64,000 nt of DNA from Ianthella basta (Eukaryota; Porifera; Demospongiae; Verongiida; Ianthellidae): contig OZ025870.1 of assembly GCA_964019415.1 (NCBI GenBank), positions 9,149,415 through 9,213,414 of the forward strand, written 5' to 3'. Shown one piece after another: positions 9,890 through 21,005 of this stretch. How positions within the stretch are numbered: position 1 is the stretch's first letter; each line of letters begins with the position of its first letter. The translations under genes were made by a program, and so were the position numbers. The notes beneath the pieces were generated by a model. It had not been told where the DNA came from. It did not search any database and saw nothing but the letters and a program-made list of their open reading frames with translations.

Positions 9890-12800
9890 GTGTAGGGTTT
9901 GAATTGCACTAGAGGCCCTATAGCTTGCACTAGAAGCCCTATGGGTAGCAATGGGGGCCCTATGGATATGTACTGGAGGCCCTATGGGTATACAATGCAG
10001 TCTGTACTTGGTAGCACTAGAGGCCCTATGGGTAGCAATGGGGGCACTATGTGTTGCACTGGAGTCCCTATGGGTAGCTGGAGGCCATATGGATAGACTG
10101 GAGTCCCTAAGAGTAGCTGGAGGACCTATGTGTTGCACTGGAGGCCCCATGATTAGCACCGGAGGCCCTATGTGTATGCACTTAAGGCCCCATGGGTAGC
10201 TCTGGAGTACGCACCTGGACATATGGGTAGCACTGGAGGCCCTATGGGTATATAAACTGCATGGAGGCTCTATGCGTTACACTGTAGGCTCTATGGTTAT
10301 GCACTGGAGGCTGTATCAGCAGCACTGGAGGCCTATGTGTATGCACTAAAGGCCCCATGGGTAGCACTGGAGGCACTATGTGTTGCACTGGAGGCCCTGT
10401 GGGTATGCACCGGAGGCCCTATGGGTAGGACTGGAGGCCCCATGGGTAGCACTGGAGAGCTATGCACTGGAGGCCCCGTGCATGGGTTTGCACTGGAGGT
10501 CTATTATAGCACTAGAGGCCCTATGGGTATGGGCTGGAGGCTGAATGGGTATTATAGTACTGTAACCTGTATTGGCAGGACTAAATTCCTATGTGTAGTA
10601 CTGTGGGCCATTGGGCCTCCAGTGTAACCCATAGTTCCTGCAGTGCCGCCCACAGGTCCCCTACTGCAAACATACCTATAGGGCCTTCAGTACTACCCGT
10701 ATGGACTCTAGGGTAAGCCATAGGGACACCAGTGCATATCCATTGGGCCTCCAATGCTACCCATAGGGAGTACAGTGCCATATGGGTAGCACTGGAGGCC
10801 CTATGGGTATGCACAGCAGGCCCCATGATTAGCACTGGAGGCCCTATGTTTATGCACTGAAAACACCATGGGTAGCTCTGGAGTACGCACCTGGACATAT
10901 GGGTAGCACTGGAGGCTCTATGGGTATATAAACTGGAGGCCCTATGTGTTGCAATGTAGGCTCTATGGTTATGCACTGGAGGCCCATTGGGTAGGACTGA
11001 AGGCCCCATGGGTAGCATTGGAGGCCCCATGCTCTGGAGGCCCTATGGGTATGCACTGGAGGCCCTGTGCATGGGTTTGCACTGGAGGCCTATTACAGCA
11101 CTGGAGGCCCTATGGGTATGGGCTGGAGGCTGAATAGTACTGTAGCCTGTATGGATAGGACCTAAGGCCCTATGTGTAGTACTGGGGGCCATTGGGCCTC
11201 CAGTGCAACCCATAGTTCCTGCAGTGCCACCCACAGGGCCCCCATTGCAAAACATACCTATAGGGCCTTCAACACTACCCGTATGGCCTCCAGGGCAAGC
11301 CATAGGGACACCAGTGCATATTCATTGGGCCTCCAATGCTACCCATAGGGAGTACAGTGCATTCCAGTACGGCCACCTGTGCTACCCATTGGGCACAGTG
11401 CTAGGGCCTACAAGAGGCCGTATGGGCCACTCTGGAGGTCCTATGGGTAGCACCGGAGGCCCTATAGGTGCAGACTGGAGATCCTATGGGTAGCTGGAGG
11501 CCCAATGGATATGCACTGAAGGCCATATGGGTAGCACTGGAGGCCCTATGTGTTTCAATGGAGGCCCTATGGATAGCACTGGAGGACCCATAGTGTGTGT
11601 TGCCTTCAAGGCACTATGGGTAGCATTGGAGGCCCTATGTGTTGTACTGGAAGCCCCATGGATAGCACTGGAGTCCCCATGTGTTGCCTTCAAATCACCA
11701 TGGATAGCACTGGAGGCCCCATGGGCATACATTGGAGGCCCTATGTGTTGTACTGGAGGTCCCATGGATAGCACTGGAGTCCCCATGTGTTGCAATCAAA
11801 GCACTATGGATAACACTGGAGGCCCTATGTCTGGCCTTCAAGGCACTATGAGTAGCACTGGAGGCCTTATGGGCAGCACTGGAGTCCCTATGGGCAGCAC
11901 TGGAGTCCCTATGAGTAGCACTGGAGGCCCCATGGTACTGGAAGCCCCATGGGTAGCACTGGAGGCCTTTTGTTTTGAACTGGAGTCCCAATTGGTATAA
12001 ACTGGAGGCCCTATTGGCAGATCTGGAGGCTCTGTGGGTATGCACAGCAGGCGCTATGAGTAGTGTCCCTATTGTTAGCTGGACATCCTATAGATAGATA
12101 TGCACTGGAGGCCTTATGGGTAGCACTGAGGATCTATGTGTTGCACTGGAGGCCCTTTGGGTATGCACTGGAGGCCATAAGGGTTGCACTGGAAGCCTTA
12201 TGGGTATGCACTGGAGGCTCTATGGGTATGCACTGGAGGCCCTATGTGTTGCACTGTAGGCTCAACGGGTAGCACTGGAGTCCCTATGGGTAGCACTGGA
12301 GTCCCTATGGGTAACTTTGGAGTCCATATGGGTATCACTGGAGGCACTATGGGTTGCGCTGGAGGTCCTCTGGGTATGCACGGAGGCCCTATGGTTAGCT
12401 GGACGCCCTATGGATATGCACTGGAGGCCCTATGGGTAGCACTGGAGGACCTATGTGTTGCACTGGAGGCCCTATGGGTATGTACCGGAGGCCCCAAGGG
12501 TAACACTGGAGGCCCTCTTGGCAGCACTGAAGGCCCTATGTGTATGCACTGAAGGCACCATGGGTAGCTCTGGAGTACACTCCTGGACATATGGGTAGCA
12601 CTGGAGGCCCTATGGGTATATAAACTGGAGGCCCTATGCATTGCAATGTAGGCTCTATGGTTATGCACTGGAGGCCCAATGGGTAGGACTGAAGGCCCCA
12701 TGGGTGGCACTGGAGGCCCCATGCTCTGGAGGCCCTATGGGTATGCACTGGAGGCCCTGTGCATGGGTTTGCACTGGAGGCCTATTACAGCACTGGAGGC

Positions 12801-14140
12801 CCCATGGGTATGCACTAGAGGCCCTATGGGTAGCAATGGAGGCCCTATGTGTTGCACTGGAATCCCTATGGGTAGCTGGAGGCCCTATGGATATGCACTG
12901 GAGTCCCTACGGATAGCTGGAGGCCCTATGGATGTGCACTGGAGTCCCAATGGATACGAACTGGAGGCCATATGGGTAGCACTGGAGGCCCTATGTGTTG
13001 CATTGGAGGCCCTAAGGATAGCACTGGATGCCCTATGGTATGTGTTTCCCTCAAGGCACTATGGGTAGCACTTGAGGCCCTATGGGTATACATTGGAGGC
13101 CCTATGTGTTGTACTGGAGGCCCTATGGGAATACATTGGAGGCCCTACGTGTTGTACTGGAGGCCCTATGGATAGCACTGGAGTCCCTATGTGTTGCCTT
13201 TAAGGCACTATCAATAGCACTGGTCACCCTAGGCTCTATAGTTATGCACTGGAGGCCGTATCGGCAGCACTGGAGGCTCTATGGGTAGCACTGAAGGCCC
13301 CATGGGTAGCACTGGAGGCCCTGAATGCCCCATAAGTAGCACTGGAGGCTATAAGGGTATGCACTGGAGGCTGTATGGGTAGCACGGGAGGCCCTATGGC
13401 AGCAGTGGAGGCCCTATGGATATGCACAGGAGGCCCAACGTAGAGCATTGCGGCACTGAAGGCCCTATGTGTTTGCATTGGAGGACCTATGGGTATGCGC
13501 TGGAGTCTCTATGTGTATGCAGAGGTCCCATGGGAATGCACTGGAAGCCGTATGGGCAGCAATGGAGGCTCTATGGGTGGCAGAAGGCCCTACGGAGGCC
13601 GTATGTGTAATACTGGAGGCCCTATGGGTTGCACGGGAGGCCCAAACAATAGCACTGTGCCCTATTGGTAGCACTGGTGGCCGTATGGGTATGCACTGGA
13701 GTCTCTATGGGTACGTAGTACTGGAAGCTCAATGGGCAACACTGCATGGAGGCCCTGGGTAGCTGGAGGTCCTATGGGTTGCAATGGAGGCCCAATGGTT
13801 ATGCACTGGAGGCCCTATATGGATATGCATCAGAGGCCATATGGGTAACCCCTACGTATGTCTAGCACAGGAGGCCCAATGAGTATGCACTGAAGGCACT
13901 ATGGGTAGCAATGGGAGCCTTATGGGTATGCACCGGAAGCCCTATAAGTATGCATCGGCCTTACGGGCAGCTGTGGAGTCCCTATGCGCTGCCCTGGAGG
14001 CACTATGAATTGCACTAGAGGCCCTATGGGTATGCACTGGAGGCCCTATGGGTATGCACTGCAGTCCGTATTGGTAGCACTAGAGGCCCTATGGGTAGCA
14101 ATGGAGGCCCTATGGATATGCACCGGAGTCCCTATGGGTA
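9890..14140. repeat. 21/22-bp minisatellite array (largest copy)
   Basis: About 4.2 kb of units close to GCACTGGAGGCCCTATGGGTA, spaced 21 bp when the unit ends GGGTA and 22 bp when it ends GGGTAT. Higher-order blocks recur, for example a block with CTCTGGAGTACGCACCTGGACATATGG in related form at about 10200, 10870 and 12560. Orientation flips to GGCCTCCAGTGC at about 10612-10790 and 11193-11400. Because 21 is a multiple of 3, long ORFs appear on both strands with 7-residue periods (ALEALWV, TGGPMGS; minus GPPVLPI, ASSATHR); these are not genes. Confidence 0.95.
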
Positions 14141-14144
14141 ATTA

Positions 14145-14634
14145 ACGACGGTGCCAGATGAGGTGGCTCAGTCTGTTGACATCAGAGTGGTTAATTTCAG
14201 GGACTGTTGGAGCGAGATGATGTGGAACTGCAACCTTACTGGAACAGCAGGGTGCTCTGTGCAGATCCCAATTAATGCCTCCAGATGTATGTGCCGTTCT
14301 CTTGCTTGGCCAACCTGGTGTTAACAACTCACCCCTACCCCTTACAGTTCCTAGATACTTCTATTTCTGAGAGTACAAGAGTGGTGGTGGAGCAGAGCTG
14401 CTGGTTTTCCAATGTTACAGGAGATGTGTCCAACCTCCAAAGTGTACTACAACTCATTGTCATACCTATAAACCAAATGTTCATCCCACTGCACATGTAG
14501 ATGTGGTGCAGACACAGTCACAGCTGGGTCCAGTGCACTCTGCCAGTTCTACTTTAGGGAGTGTCCTCTCATCAATGTCCGTGTGTAGCAGACCTGACCC
14601 TACCAGACAATCCATTTGCACATTATACAGTTTA
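14145..14634. other. Unique segment between minisatellite and unit U0
   Basis: This block interrupts the similarity between U0 and U1. A plus-strand frame from about 14148 reads PDEVAQSVDIRVVNFRDCWS and continues Cys-rich (NCNLTGTAGCSV) to a TAA near 14325, and other frames continue with coding-like runs (about 14285-14500), so it may be a degenerate exon. No family recognised. Confidence 0.3.
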
Positions 14635-14775
14635 GTGCGACTTTGTGTGAAATTATAACTGTTAGCTATTGCTTTAATCATCCCTTTTGCATGTAGAGGA
14701 TGAGAAGCCATATAATTGCCAATTTGTGGGCTTTGCATGTGGTGCAAGTTGTGCCAACATAATATTAATTGGTAA

Positions 14776-15080
14776 TAGCTTGATTCTTATTTGGACGTTG
14801 CACTGGAGGCCCTCCTATGGGTAGCTGGAGGCCCGATGAATAAGCACTGGAGGCCATATGGGTTGCATTCGAGGCACTATGGGCAGCTCTAGAGGCCCTA
14901 TGGGTATGCACTGGAGGCCCCTGGGTAGCACTGGAGTCATTATGGGTAGCACTACAACAGGCATACAACTGATTTCATTAGTTGTATGCCTGATGAAGCC
15001 CGTGATGGGCAAAACGTTGCATTGAATGGAATTGTTAAGTGTCCATGGTGTGCTCGATTGTCCAAATAAGAATCAAGCTA
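14776..15080. mobile_element. Hairpin MITE invaded by minisatellite (U0 copy)
   Basis: Flanked by inverted TAGCTTGATTCTTATTTGGA and TCCAAATAAGAATCAAGCTA. In U1 and U2 the same element is only about 127 bp; here an about 160-bp piece of the 21-bp minisatellite (about 14800-14960) lies between the termini. A perfect 11-bp stem GGCATACAACT/AGTTGTATGCC with a 9-nt loop is at 14960-14990. No coding capacity. Confidence 0.65.
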
Positions 15081-15664
15081 TATATTACCTACTCAGCATG
15101 CCTGACAATTTTCACGAAAGCATAATATTAATTATTGACATATGTCGTCCTAGGTGCAATCAGATCCGACAACTGCAGTTTAAGCTTAGTGCAGTAAAGC
15201 ATGGTTAATGATGAGGTGACCTACTTCCCAATTTAATTCTAGTTGGACAATGGAAACCAAACAGTGCATGGCCAATGTGCACCCATAATATCACACATAC
15301 ATGCACATGAACACAGCTAGAGGCTTAAAATAGACCGATGTCATTGTGGACATTCTAATTTGTAATGCAAAGTAAAATGAATAATGTTTCCTCCAAAAAC
15401 AAGGGCAGATGTAGGGGATGGTGCAGTGTGTCTGTGAAGAGCAAACCACTTGGCGGAAAAACTGGAGGATCAAGGAGGAGGGCCAGTCCATGCAGAGAGG
15501 AGGGCCAGCCAGTACATGCAAAACCAAGGTCATTAACATTCGCTGACTTTGAATACATTTGCACCATCCCTACATCTGGCAACATTTTGCTGCACCTCCT
15601 GTACTGTATGCCCACCCATTCGGGCTATTCAGCTTCCCCTTTACGCCTTTGGCATTCATTCACA

Positions 15665-16030
15665 CTATATTAAGCATGCACCGTAGCACACACGGGCACA
15701 GCATTTATTGCTGTTAAACAAGCCTATGAATAGTGTACTAGAATTCAGTTTTCCTAACTTCGTTACGAGTTCACGGTTAAGATTTCTCTCCTGGAGGAGA
15801 AGGGAGGTCTGCTGATCGCGCAGATGGCAGAGGTGCTGCACAAGATCAGATGCCTTCTGTAGAATGATAGCTTTTGAAGCACGCTCATCATTCTCCAAAT
15901 CTGGGATGACCACACAGAGAGACATGAAGCTTGCTTTGAGGTTGTTTCTCCTCTTTCTCTCAAGGTTATTATGATATATGAAATTAGCAGAACAAGTAAA
16001 GTCATTAAAGGCGGAGCATTTGTGAATCGT
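15665..16030 (-). CDS. Myc-type bHLH-leucine zipper exon (U0 copy)
   Basis: The frame reads YHNNLERKRRNNLKASFMSL, then CVVIPDLENDERASKAIILQ and KASDLVQHLCHLRDQQTS. The basic region has the H-N-x-L-E-R-x-R-R-N-x-L-K pattern of Myc proteins, with His, Glu and Arg in the E-box contact positions. Leucines follow at four heptad positions (DLVQHLCHLRDQQTSLLLQERNL). Myc proteins end in this domain, dimerise with Max and bind CACGTG. The ORF runs about 28 residues past the zipper to a stop, unlike known Myc ends. No convincing acceptor pairs it with the phosphorylase kinase exon 124 bp upstream on the same strand. The frame is intact here and in U1, deleted in U2. Whether it is a real last exon or a captured fragment is open. 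Confidence 0.6.
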   Translation of the reverse strand, partial: TIHKCSAFNDFTCSANFIYHNNLERKRRNNLKASFMSLCVVIPDLENDERASKAIILQKASDLVQHLCHLRDQQTSLLLQERNLNRELVTKLGKLNSSTLFIGLFNSNKCCARVCYGACLI

Positions 16031-16153
16031 CTCAAAAGATCATCTTTGTCTTCTACATAATGTTATGTTTTGCTAAACAGCAATGCTAACAGCCTGGCAG
16101 GACAAAGTTCATTCCCACCTGCCAACATTGCCGTACCTCCTGGAGGAACTCAC

Positions 16154-17351
16154 CTTTGCCATACCAATGGAGCTGGCATTCAGCTCGGACTCTCCATTAT
16201 TAGTCTTGTCACCTTGCTCCCAAATACCATAGTCCTACATGGGTGGTGTGGACAGTAAACAAACAATCAAAAACAAACAAGCAAGACAATCTGATGATAC
16301 TCAGCCTACCCAGCGACTCTTACAACAAGATATCACCTATACACAATATCGCTACTTACAGTGTATTTCCTGTTGCTAGGTGGTTGCTATGTATACTTAC
16401 GTAACAGTACATTGCACAGCATTATGCATCGAGCATTATTACACATGCACACATAGTATTACATACATGTATGATATACAGTACTATCAAATCCACTTTG
16501 ATACAGTTTGGTACACAGTACATCACGTAATATTACAACTTTAGTCAGCAGGTTACCCCTATGCTATTCTCTACTCACAGGTATTCTGTAGGCCTCCTCG
16601 ATGTAAAACACAAGGTTTTGAATGAAGGCAACCTCGTCCAAAGAGTAGATTATCTGTAGGCCTGACCAACAGGACAAGAGGCACATGTACACACCAATAC
16701 TACAATCCAAGAGCATGCCAAAGCACAGACTAAGTGGGGCAATAAGATCAGTTAAACCCTCAATGGCAAGAGTGAAATACACTGTATAACAAAGGGAGAC
16801 CTTCCTGGCTGGTTTACGGTTCTCTGTAAATACACTTAGCTAATGTTCCAATGGTGACAATGAAGTGGCAAGCATTCTTGTAGCTGTTCCACCATGTCTG
16901 TATTGTCCGTACCAGAGGCTGTCATCTGTGCCAGCGTCAATAGGTAGAGCGCTGTTGCATCGATTTGGAGGTGGCCCCATTCGCCATCCCCCACTGCAGT
17001 GGCACCAGTGTCTGCAACACAGCAAAGGTCGTAAGGGGATGTAACTTGCAAAGTGCAATGAACGGAACTGTACATACATTAGAAAGTGCCATTGTATGGT
17101 GTACTATACGTACACATGTGCAATACCCATGAACACATATGAACACATGGGCATACATACATACACATACGCATGTAACATGCACACACACACACGCACA
17201 AACGCACACACACACGACATACGTCTGTTGTACTTTGCGTGTAATCTCTCTCTCGATCTAGATTGAGCCGCCTTGAACCACTCCACGTGCGCACCTTCCC
17301 AACCTGCTGCATCATGCAGAACAGCAGGCCTCTCATTTACTTCACAACAGC
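16154..17351 (-). CDS. Four exons of a phosphorylase b kinase regulatory subunit (alpha/beta) gene, U0 copy
   Basis: Exons at 17351-17223, 17011-16913, 16661-16579 and 16234-16154 join in phase. They encode [20 protein letters not shown], then [51 protein letters not shown] and [27 protein letters not shown]. These match the conserved glucoamylase-like part of PHKA/PHKB, scaffold subunits of the complex that activates glycogen phosphorylase. Donors are GTATGT, GTACGG, GTGAGT and GTGAGT; acceptors TTGCAG, GGTCAG and CATGTAG are present. In the first exon a stretch typical of the family ([10 protein letters not shown]) lies in another frame, as if two compensating indels occurred. Neither the gene start nor the end is in the unit, so this is a partial, probably dead copy, though the cleanest of the three. 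Confidence 0.7.
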
Positions 17352-17376
17352 CTGGGGGGGCAAGGTTAATGGAAAA

Positions 17377-17792
17377 TTTCCATAGTCTGGGCTAATGGGA
17401 AATATCAAGTACATACCATGTAATATGAGTATCCTGTGAATCACGCACTTCCCATGCTGTGTATTGCATGTGGGTAATGGGTTTTAACATGCATTTACCA
17501 TCATGTGATTTGTTTGGTTCTGATAGTGGGATTCCAAGTGAATTTCCATAGTCCGGGATAATGAGAAATATCAAATACACACCACGTAATATGAGTATCC
17601 TGTGAATCACGCACTTCCCATGCTGTGTATTGTATATGCGGCGCGGGTAATGGGTCCGCCTCTGCCTCTGCATGTGCCCTAGTCTGCCTCTGCGTGTGCC
17701 CTAGTCTGCCTCTGCGTGTGCCCTAGTCTCTCTGCGTGTGCCCTAGTCTGCCTCTGCGTGTGCCCTACTCTGCCTCGGTGTGTTTCCTAGTC
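17377..17792. repeat. 167-bp local duplication and 22-bp minisatellite
   Basis: The block TTTCCATAGTC(T/C)GGG(C/A)TAATG is repeated at 17377 and 17544. It is followed at about 17655-17792 by five units of CTGCCTCTGCGTGTGCCCTAGT, one shortened. U2 holds only a single copy of the first block and U1 lacks most of it, so this is an expansion private to U0. Confidence 0.75.
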
Positions 17793-18022
17793 CACCATGT
17801 GCCTTTACCGCAAAGTGCTCTCTAAGACTGGAGTATCACGCACAGATATGCAGCAGATTTGCTGTTCAAACATGCGCACCATTTCCCACTTGAATAAAGT
17901 TGCACCATCAGTTAAGAAATTGAATACACCACCAACAGTAATGAATATATAACATAATATATTAATATACCACACACCAATATACTACACTGTCTTTTGT
18001 CCTATGTTCTAGGCTCTATGAT

Positions 18023-18062
18023 TGTGTGTGTGTGGTGTGTGGTGTGTGGTGTGTGTGTGTGT
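18023..18062. repeat. (TG/GGTG)n microsatellite after the kinase exon
   Basis: Short TG-rich tract immediately 3' of the exon 3 stop; the matching CA-type tracts in U1 (39711-39748) and U2 (55003-55052) differ in length. Confidence 0.8.
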
Positions 18063-19509
18063 CGACCAATCTATTTAGGTCTTGGTCTTCGTTCAAGAAC
18101 AGTTCTCACTGTGACTTGACCTTGTACACCCTCCGGAACTCTGAATTCGGGTTCATCTTCTGCTATTAACGATTCCACGTTTGGGACAAAATTGTCCCAA
18201 TCCTGCCCTAAAGTAATAGTAATTCGAGAAAACATATGGCAAAAAGCTTTCCAGTCCTCTTCAAGTGACCTTGGATACTCCGTGACTGCTCTATCGAAAT
18301 CAATCAAAACAGCTTCACAGTCTGCATTGAAGCATATGTTCGGCAGACGGATGTCTTCATGGGCAAAGCCAAGTTGATGTAATTGCTTGATAGCTATCAC
18401 TGTAGTCTGCGCAAAGCTTTGCATGCATTGGGAAACTTCGCCTTAGTTCATTGGCTGATGTGGCTGACGGTGAAAAACGAATATTTCACCTTGTGCTCTG
18501 TCGCGCACATCCACTGGTAAAATCAGTCCTGCACAAATTTAAGAACAAAATTAAATGTGCACCATTGGGAATAGTATGCAACTTGCTAAAACAATCATAG
18601 ATCCCGTTACAATGGTAACATGCGTCTAAATGATGATTCTAAGCCTCATAGAAGCATTTTTGTTGTTTGGCGCGTGACAATAAATCCCGTAGACGTACGT
18701 TGCGGGCAGAGTGCGCGTGACGTGTAATCAGTTATTTTATACAAGAACTAGCAGGATCCTGCACGATAGCTACTCCACGACAGTGTGGCTTATGACGGTG
18801 TGGGTATGCCAGCTGGTAGGCTGCAATCATAGCTATGCATGCATGTTGCAGGCAATGTTGTGTGTAGCATGATGTGGACAGAGAATCATCCAGAATAAGT
18901 GGACCAATGCACACACTGACAATGGATATGACATAGAAACAACTGCAAAATTGGCAGTCTAAGAATGGAAGTGAAGAACAGTGTATGTGGGCACATCAAG
19001 TAAGAAAAAATGGAAGCTTATGTTTGCTCAGGGGAACGCCATATCTTAAGTCCAAATGCCACAACTCTCTTGCTCTGGCCTTCCTACCTATCTACTCTTG
19101 TCAAGACACCATCCCACAATTACTCCACTCGCAAGAGAGATCAAATAAATCTTCTATCTGTCAAGTCATCCTATCAACACTCATTCAGCTTCCTTGGTGT
19201 GTCCCTGTGGCACTCGCTTCCATCTTCTGGTCGTGCATGCCTCAAACTCATTAGCATCATTTACAAACTCAACATCAGAGTGTATTTATACAAACTAACG
19301 TCTTACACAATAAATGTTTACATGATGATGATAACTTGGCACTTATTCCACTTCTAATACATTGACATCAATATGCCTGGGTATGCCAGCTGGTAGGATA
19401 TGACATGAAAACAACTGCAAAATTGGTAGTCAAAGAATGGAACTGAAGAACAGTGTATGTGGGCACATCAAGTAAATTGGAAGCTTATGAATGCTCAGGG
19501 GAACACCAT

Positions 19510-19649
19510 GTCTAAAGATGGTTTTGGACAGGTCATGCATGGTACTGTTCCAGGTCAAAGTGTGATGAAAAGTCACTGATTGAGCTACTACATCCCACTT
19601 TGGCCTAGAACAGCACCATGCATGTACTGTCCAAAACCATCTAGACATG
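19510..19649. repeat. Long hairpin repeat (U0 copy)
   Basis: Arms of about 56 bp (TCTAAAGATGGTTTTGGACA and its complement near 19630) around an about 25-bp loop. Present in the same place in U0, U1 and U2. Confidence 0.75.
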
Positions 19650-19747
19650 TTGCTCACCTGAGTGTATTTCAGCTCCAATACTTGATGTGCTCACACACAC
19701 AGATATACAACGGTGGATAGAAGGTGCAAAATGTTGCCGATGGATTG

Positions 19748-19985
19748 TTAGCTATCATTGACTTGATGCAAAAGGAGCAACATGCTCACAGAAGGAAGAG
19801 GTCTATGATGTTGCTGCATTGTAGATTCATATTGTAGCTGATGTATATCAGAATGGTGCCACAGATAGTGTTGGCTGCAGCTCTGTTGCTTCACAGAAGG
19901 AAGAGGTTTAAAATGTTGCCGCATTTTAGTCTCATATTGCATCTGATTTACATCAGTATGGTGCCATAGTTAGCGTTAGCTGCAG
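19748..19985. repeat. Two-copy tandem repeat of about 114 bp (U0 copy)
   Basis: Two diverged copies, each with AGAAGGAAGAGGT(C/T)TA, ATGTTGC(T/C)GCAT and an ATCAG(A/T)ATGGTGCCA block; also in U1 at about 37700-37925 and in U2 at about 53010-53235. Short ORFs across it reflect the repetition. Confidence 0.65.
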
Positions 19986-20006
19986 CGCTGTAGCATGGCA
20001 GAGCGT

Positions 20007-20474
20007 TAGTCTCGTTCCCAGCCCACCACTTCCGCTAACAAAATGGCCGCGGAAAAGGTGGTCTGGTATCTTTGGGCCCATTCCTTGGCTCGCCTCGACA
20101 TACCTCGAATACTTTTGGCCAATCAGATCGCCGCTTGATCACGTGCTTACGAAACCACACGTGAGCCTCGTACGTGAAGATATGGAAGATGACTCTCAAA
20201 CGTTCTTCTATGGATGCTGGATATGCCACAGAACTGGATCCCAATCGTGGACTATCCATAATCCAAGAAAGAACGCTTACACTTTGAGACTCCTCCCTAT
20301 TCAGCTTCACATACGAGGTTCGTGCGTGGTTTTCAGCAGACACGTGACCAAGCAGCGATCTGATTGGCCAGAATTATTTGGGATGGCGAGAACCAAGGAA
20401 TCGGCCCAAAGATACCAGACCACCTTTTCCGCAGCCATTTTGTTAGCGGAAGTGGTGGGCTGGGAACGAGACTA
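20007..20474. mobile_element. MULE-like foldback MITE, 468 bp, U0 only
   Basis: Termini TAGTCTCGTTCCCAGCCCAC and its reverse complement form inverted repeats of about 165 bp. It is flanked by 9-bp direct repeats GCAGAGCGT (19998-20006 and 20475-20483). The matching site in U1 (near 37680) is empty and has one copy of the target sequence. Nine-bp duplications and long inverted repeats fit the Mutator superfamily. No transposase is present. Confidence 0.85.
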
Positions 20475-21005
20475 GCAGAGCGTGAGCGCTCTCCCTTGCG
20501 CATGGTGCCTAGTGAAACGTTACATAACCGATATTCCGTATACGCAGACCGTAAACGGCCGAAAAACATGGCATCTTTTTCCGTAACGAAGGGAAAACGT
20601 GTGGGGCTCTTCGCAGGCGCGGCGAATCATCTTCCGTCTATCCCCTTATAACCATCACCATGCGGCGCTCTGTAATAATCCTGAGTTTCGTGTCGATCAC
20701 GTGCAAACTGCATGAGGAGTTTGCGAACAAAGGATTTGAGCTCTACCAAAATATATAGAGAGATATATGTGAGAGTCGCCAGTAGAAATCGAAGATTAGC
20801 GCAATATGCAGTTTCAAGAAAATGGCCGACAAAGATCGCCGATCAAAAATCGTCAATATTCCTTCGACCGAAGGCCTGAAGAGATTTATTTTGGCGGCAA
20901 ATAGCGCGATATTTATTAGTAGCTGCAGTGCCGCCAAAAAGAATCAGCTAAAACACCCGTTGCCATCGATTTTGGCGCCATTTCGTGTGAGTCTTCTCCG
21001 CAAGA

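Noticed and set aside
9899..14140. Dozens of overlapping ORFs of 60-157 codons on both strands
   Set aside because: They follow the 21/22-bp repeat period (ALEALWV, TGGPMGS, GPPVLPI), run on both strands at once and have no start context or splice support. Minisatellite by-products.
9890..14140. CRISPR-like regular spacing
   Set aside because: No distinct spacers; units are contiguous and degenerate, and the DNA is clearly animal.
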